A stretch of DNA of 9,021 nucleotides from Litorisediminicola beolgyonensis (GTDB taxonomy: Bacteria; Pseudomonadota; Alphaproteobacteria; Rhodobacterales; Rhodobacteraceae), in the NCBI RefSeq assembly GCF_042679605.1, contig NZ_JBHTMU010000068.1, forward strand, positions 1 to 9,021. The letters run 5' to 3'. The notes below the pieces were generated by a model. That model ran no database searches and had not been told where the DNA came from. It saw nothing but the letters and a program-made list of their open reading frames with translations. Positions 7,135 to 9,021 of the stretch are shown piece by piece. The number at the start of each line of letters is the position of its first letter. Position 1 is the stretch's first letter. Made by a program: the position numbers and the translations under genes.

Positions 7135-7629
7135 CGCGCGTCCTCGTCAACGCCACTGCGCGTCCTCAGGCGACGCCGCGACGGCCCCCCGATCATCCTG
7201 CTGACCGCGCGCTCGGTAACCGCCGAGCGGGTGGCAGGTGTCGATGCCGGGGCGGACGACTATCTCACGAAATCCTTCGAGATGGACGAGCTCGAAGCCC
7301 GCCTCCGGGTCACGGCGCGGCGCACGGATCTCGAGTTCACCGAAAGCGAGACGCTCGGGCCGATGGTCTTCGATCGCGCGGGCCGGTTGCTTCTGCGGGA
7401 CGGAGAGCGGCTCGACCTAGCCCGCAAGGAGATCGCCTCGCTCGAATGCCTGCTCGAGAGACGCGGGCGGCTGGCGTCGAAATTGCGGCGCATCAGCCAT
7501 TTCTACGGAACCGGCTCGAGCGCCGGGGAGAGCGCCATCGAGCCGCATGTCTCGCGCCTCAAGCCCTTCGGCATCCGCATCAAGACCGCCCGCCGTCTCG
7601 GCTACATGCTGGACGTCGATGCACGCTAG
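7135..7629 (+). pseudogene. Truncated OmpR-family response regulator (TctD-like) remnant
   Basis: The frame is open from just after an in-frame TAG at 7132-7134. Recognisable homology starts around LRRRRDGPPIILLTAR (about 7162-7209). Seen: the last part of a receiver domain, with the conserved Thr in LLTAR, the DAGADDYLTK motif and its Lys, but Ser instead of the usual Pro in KPF. A winged-helix DNA-binding domain follows, from LGPMVFDRAG to TARRLGYMLDVD. The first two-thirds of the receiver, including the phospho-acceptor Asp, is absent, and HlyD ends only 10 bases upstream. The HVSRL recognition region seems to lack a few residues before FGIRIKTARRLGY. The only likely start inside is a GTG at 7231. 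Known: full-length relatives pair with TctE-like kinases, as here, where the ATG at 7619 overlaps this gene's stop. Probably non-functional. Confidence 0.8.
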
Positions 7630-8694
7630 ACCGCAGAGCAAGGCGATGTTCCAGCGGATGCAGCTGGTGCTGGTCATACTGCCACCGCTCCTATTGGTGT
7701 CGGTCCTGATGGGGCTCTGGCGGTTCCAAGCCGCGCAACGCACCTCCGAGGAACTCTTCGATCACAGCCTCCTCGCGGTAGCGCTCGCCATTTCGCGGGA
7801 AGTCGCGATCTCGGGTGGCGACACGCTTGCGCCCAGCACCCACAGCTTCGGCTCCGTTGCCGGGGGTGGACAGATCTTCTACCACGTGACCGGTCCCGGC
7901 GGCATCTTCGTGACCGGCTACGCCTAGTCGCCGCGCGGCGCCTTCGACGCACTGCGCGATCAGCCGAACTACTTAGTGGCCACCTATCGCGGCGAGGAGA
8001 TGCGCGTGCAGCGCATGATCGAGGATTGCACGATCGGAAACCTTGCGGGCGAGACGGTGGTGACGGTCCGGCGGCGGATCAGCGACAGCCAGGCCTTCGC
8101 CTGCGAGCTGGCGCTGCGGGCCTTCGCGAATGTGGCCGGATTGAGGGTCGCTCTCGCGCTGGTGATCTGGCTTGGCGTGCAGATCGACCTCAGCCCGCTC
8201 AACGATCTTCAGGCCGCGATCCAGCAGCGCTCGCCCGACGATCTCGCCCGCATCCGGCGGCCCGTCCCCAAGGAGGTTGCGGGCGTCGTCTCCACGCTCA
8301 ATCGCCTCTTCGGCCAAGTGCGCGACAATATCGAGGCGGACCAAACCTTTATCTCCGACGCGGCGCACCAGTTGCGTAACCCCGCGGCCGCCCTGCTCGC
8401 GCCGGCAGAAACGCTAACCAACGTAAAAAACGAGGCCGACCGCGCCGCACGTCAGACCGAGCTCATCTCGGCCGCCCGCACGTCCGCCCGGCTGGCAACC
8501 AGGTCCTGCAACTCGAACGCCTGCGCCACGGAACCTCCGGCCCCTCGCCACGCTTCGACCTGAACGCGCGGGTCGAAGAGGTCTGCAGCGCTCTTGCCCC
8601 CGCCGCTCTCTCCCGCAACCTCGAATTCACTTTCGACCGCGTCCCCAACTAGCTTCCGATCGACGGCGATCTGGTCTGCCCCTATCGGGTGCTG
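7619..8694 (+). pseudogene. Decayed TctE-like sensor histidine kinase, 3'-truncated
   Basis: It starts at the ATG in ATGCACGCTAG, overlapping the regulator stop by 11 bases, as is usual for such pairs. Seen: a first membrane span (LVLVILPPLLLVSVLMGLW, residues 16-34) and a sensor region with GGGQIFYHVTGPGG. An in-frame TAG follows at 7925-7927, and the same frame then continues through a second span (ALALVIWLGV), a HAMP-like RSPDDLARIRRPVPKEV, and the phospho-acceptor box ISDAAHQLRNP (His at 8366-8368). One base is missing near 8495-8497: LATRS should read LANQV, and the +1 frame gives NQVLQLERLRHG and VEEVCSALAP. A further TAG lies at 8650-8652. Homology stops near IDGDLV..YRVLG, so the whole HATPase domain (N, G1, F and G2 boxes) is missing. 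It cannot make an active kinase. Confidence 0.85.
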
Positions 8695-8709
8695 GGTATT
8701 GCAAATACC
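8695..8709. repeat. Short perfect inverted repeat at the composition breakpoint
   Basis: GGTATT and AATACC are separated by GCA. It lies exactly where the kinase remnant ends and AT-rich DNA begins, so it may mark a recombination or insertion junction. At 6 bp per arm, chance occurrence is possible. Confidence 0.4.
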
Positions 8710-9004
8710 GCTAGGGCGAGTGGTAGTTTCCTTCAATACACCGTAACACGAAATAGCGTCAGTCTCGTATAATGAGGTTTATGTTATGGTAACAGCCTCA
8801 GTCGCTACTAGAACCCTTGCATCAGCATGCCGATGGCAGCGGTTATTTTTCAAACTCCGCTTCTATATTCACAATAAAAGGTGCAAGCATTCCCACCGGA
8901 ACCGCGGCCATGAACTAGGCTCAGGACTCATAGCCAGTAGATGACGATTGAATAGCCCCGTGTATCGTGGACGCCTTCTTCGCTAATTTTGAGGCAAGGA
9001 GGCC
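8695..9004 (+). other. AT-richer segment of foreign character, no convincing gene
   Basis: GC falls to about 48% over 8701-9000 by hand count, against about 65% in the operon genes. The change coincides with the loss of kinase homology. Seen: an inverted repeat GGTATT-GCA-AATACC at the edge (8695-8709), TGTTA-TGG-TAACA at 8782-8794, and an imperfect palindrome around GCATGC (8820-8835). No complete coding region is supported. It may be non-coding mobile-element or plasmid-derived sequence; I cannot assign it to a family. Confidence 0.5.
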
Positions 9005-9007
9005 ATG

Positions 9008-9021
9008 ATGAGCAGCAGCAA
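9008..9021 (+). CDS. 5' tip of a new reading frame, possibly an IS transposase
   Basis: AAGGAGG (8996-9002) is a near-ideal ribosome binding site 5 bases before the ATG at 9008. An alternative ATG at 9005 would leave only 2 bases. Only four full codons (MSSS) are inside the window. The arrangement, a short leader after TGTATCGTGGACGCC (8961-8975) and then a transposase-like start, resembles the left end of IS3-type elements. The identity cannot be proven from this much sequence. Confidence 0.3.

Noticed and set aside
5724..7709. Plus-strand open frame of 661 codons across the HlyD gene
   Set aside because: It is Arg/Pro/Ala-rich out-of-phase reading of HlyD and of the regulator remnant. The HlyD frame has complete family features.
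7925..7927. Amber codon in the kinase as possible programmed readthrough or recoding
   Set aside because: A downstream frameshift, a second stop and loss of the catalytic domain make ordinary pseudogene decay the simpler reading.
8768..8773. Perfect TATAAT hexamer
   Set aside because: There is no acceptable -35 hexamer 16-18 bases upstream, and a single hexamer in AT-rich DNA is weak evidence for a promoter.
8786..8944. Small open frame (52 codons) in the AT-rich segment, with GAGG 8 bases upstream
   Set aside because: Its codon use is unlike the neighbouring genes, it has no recognisable motif, and a chance frame of this length is expected.

Overview
The window is GC-rich coding DNA (about 65% GC in the genes I counted) with strong C/G bias in third codon positions. 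The proteins read like those of an alphaproteobacterium, most likely Rhodobacterales (Rhodobacter/Roseobacter group). That placement rests on protein style and composition, not on a marker gene.

Positions 2-7125 look like one plus-strand type I secretion (T1SS) operon. It begins with the 3' end of a glycine/alanine-rich, silk-like protein (2-652). A 125-base gap with inverted repeats follows. Next is a large, cysteine-free, acidic, low-complexity protein of 1023 residues (778-3849), with five copies of a 23-residue Gly-Asp / Gln-x-Asn / Asp-rich module and a sixth degenerate copy near its C-terminus. Then come a PrtD/PrsD-type ABC permease-ATPase (3884-5800) and a PrtE/PrsE-type HlyD membrane-fusion protein (5797-7125), which overlap by ATGA. 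The first two genes are best read as secreted substrates or surface-structure proteins of this exporter. They share a Val-x-Gly-Gly/Asp motif and show no RTX calcium-binding nonapeptides. The export role is inferred from context and composition; the function of the exported material is unknown. No outer-membrane TolC partner lies in the window.

Positions 7135-8694 hold the decayed remains of a TctD/TctE-like two-component pair. The OmpR-family response regulator lacks the first part of its receiver domain, including the phospho-acceptor Asp. The sensor kinase has an in-frame amber codon, a one-base frameshift, a second stop, and no ATPase domain. This remnant abuts the HlyD stop codon directly.

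At about 8695 the kinase homology ends and the base composition drops to about 48% GC (hand count over 8701-9000). This last stretch has no convincing complete gene. It ends in a strong ribosome binding site and the first codons of a new reading frame (9008 onward), laid out like the left end of an insertion sequence, though too little is present to prove it. Overall the window shows an intact, possibly little-described secretion operon beside a rearrangement-prone, decaying boundary.
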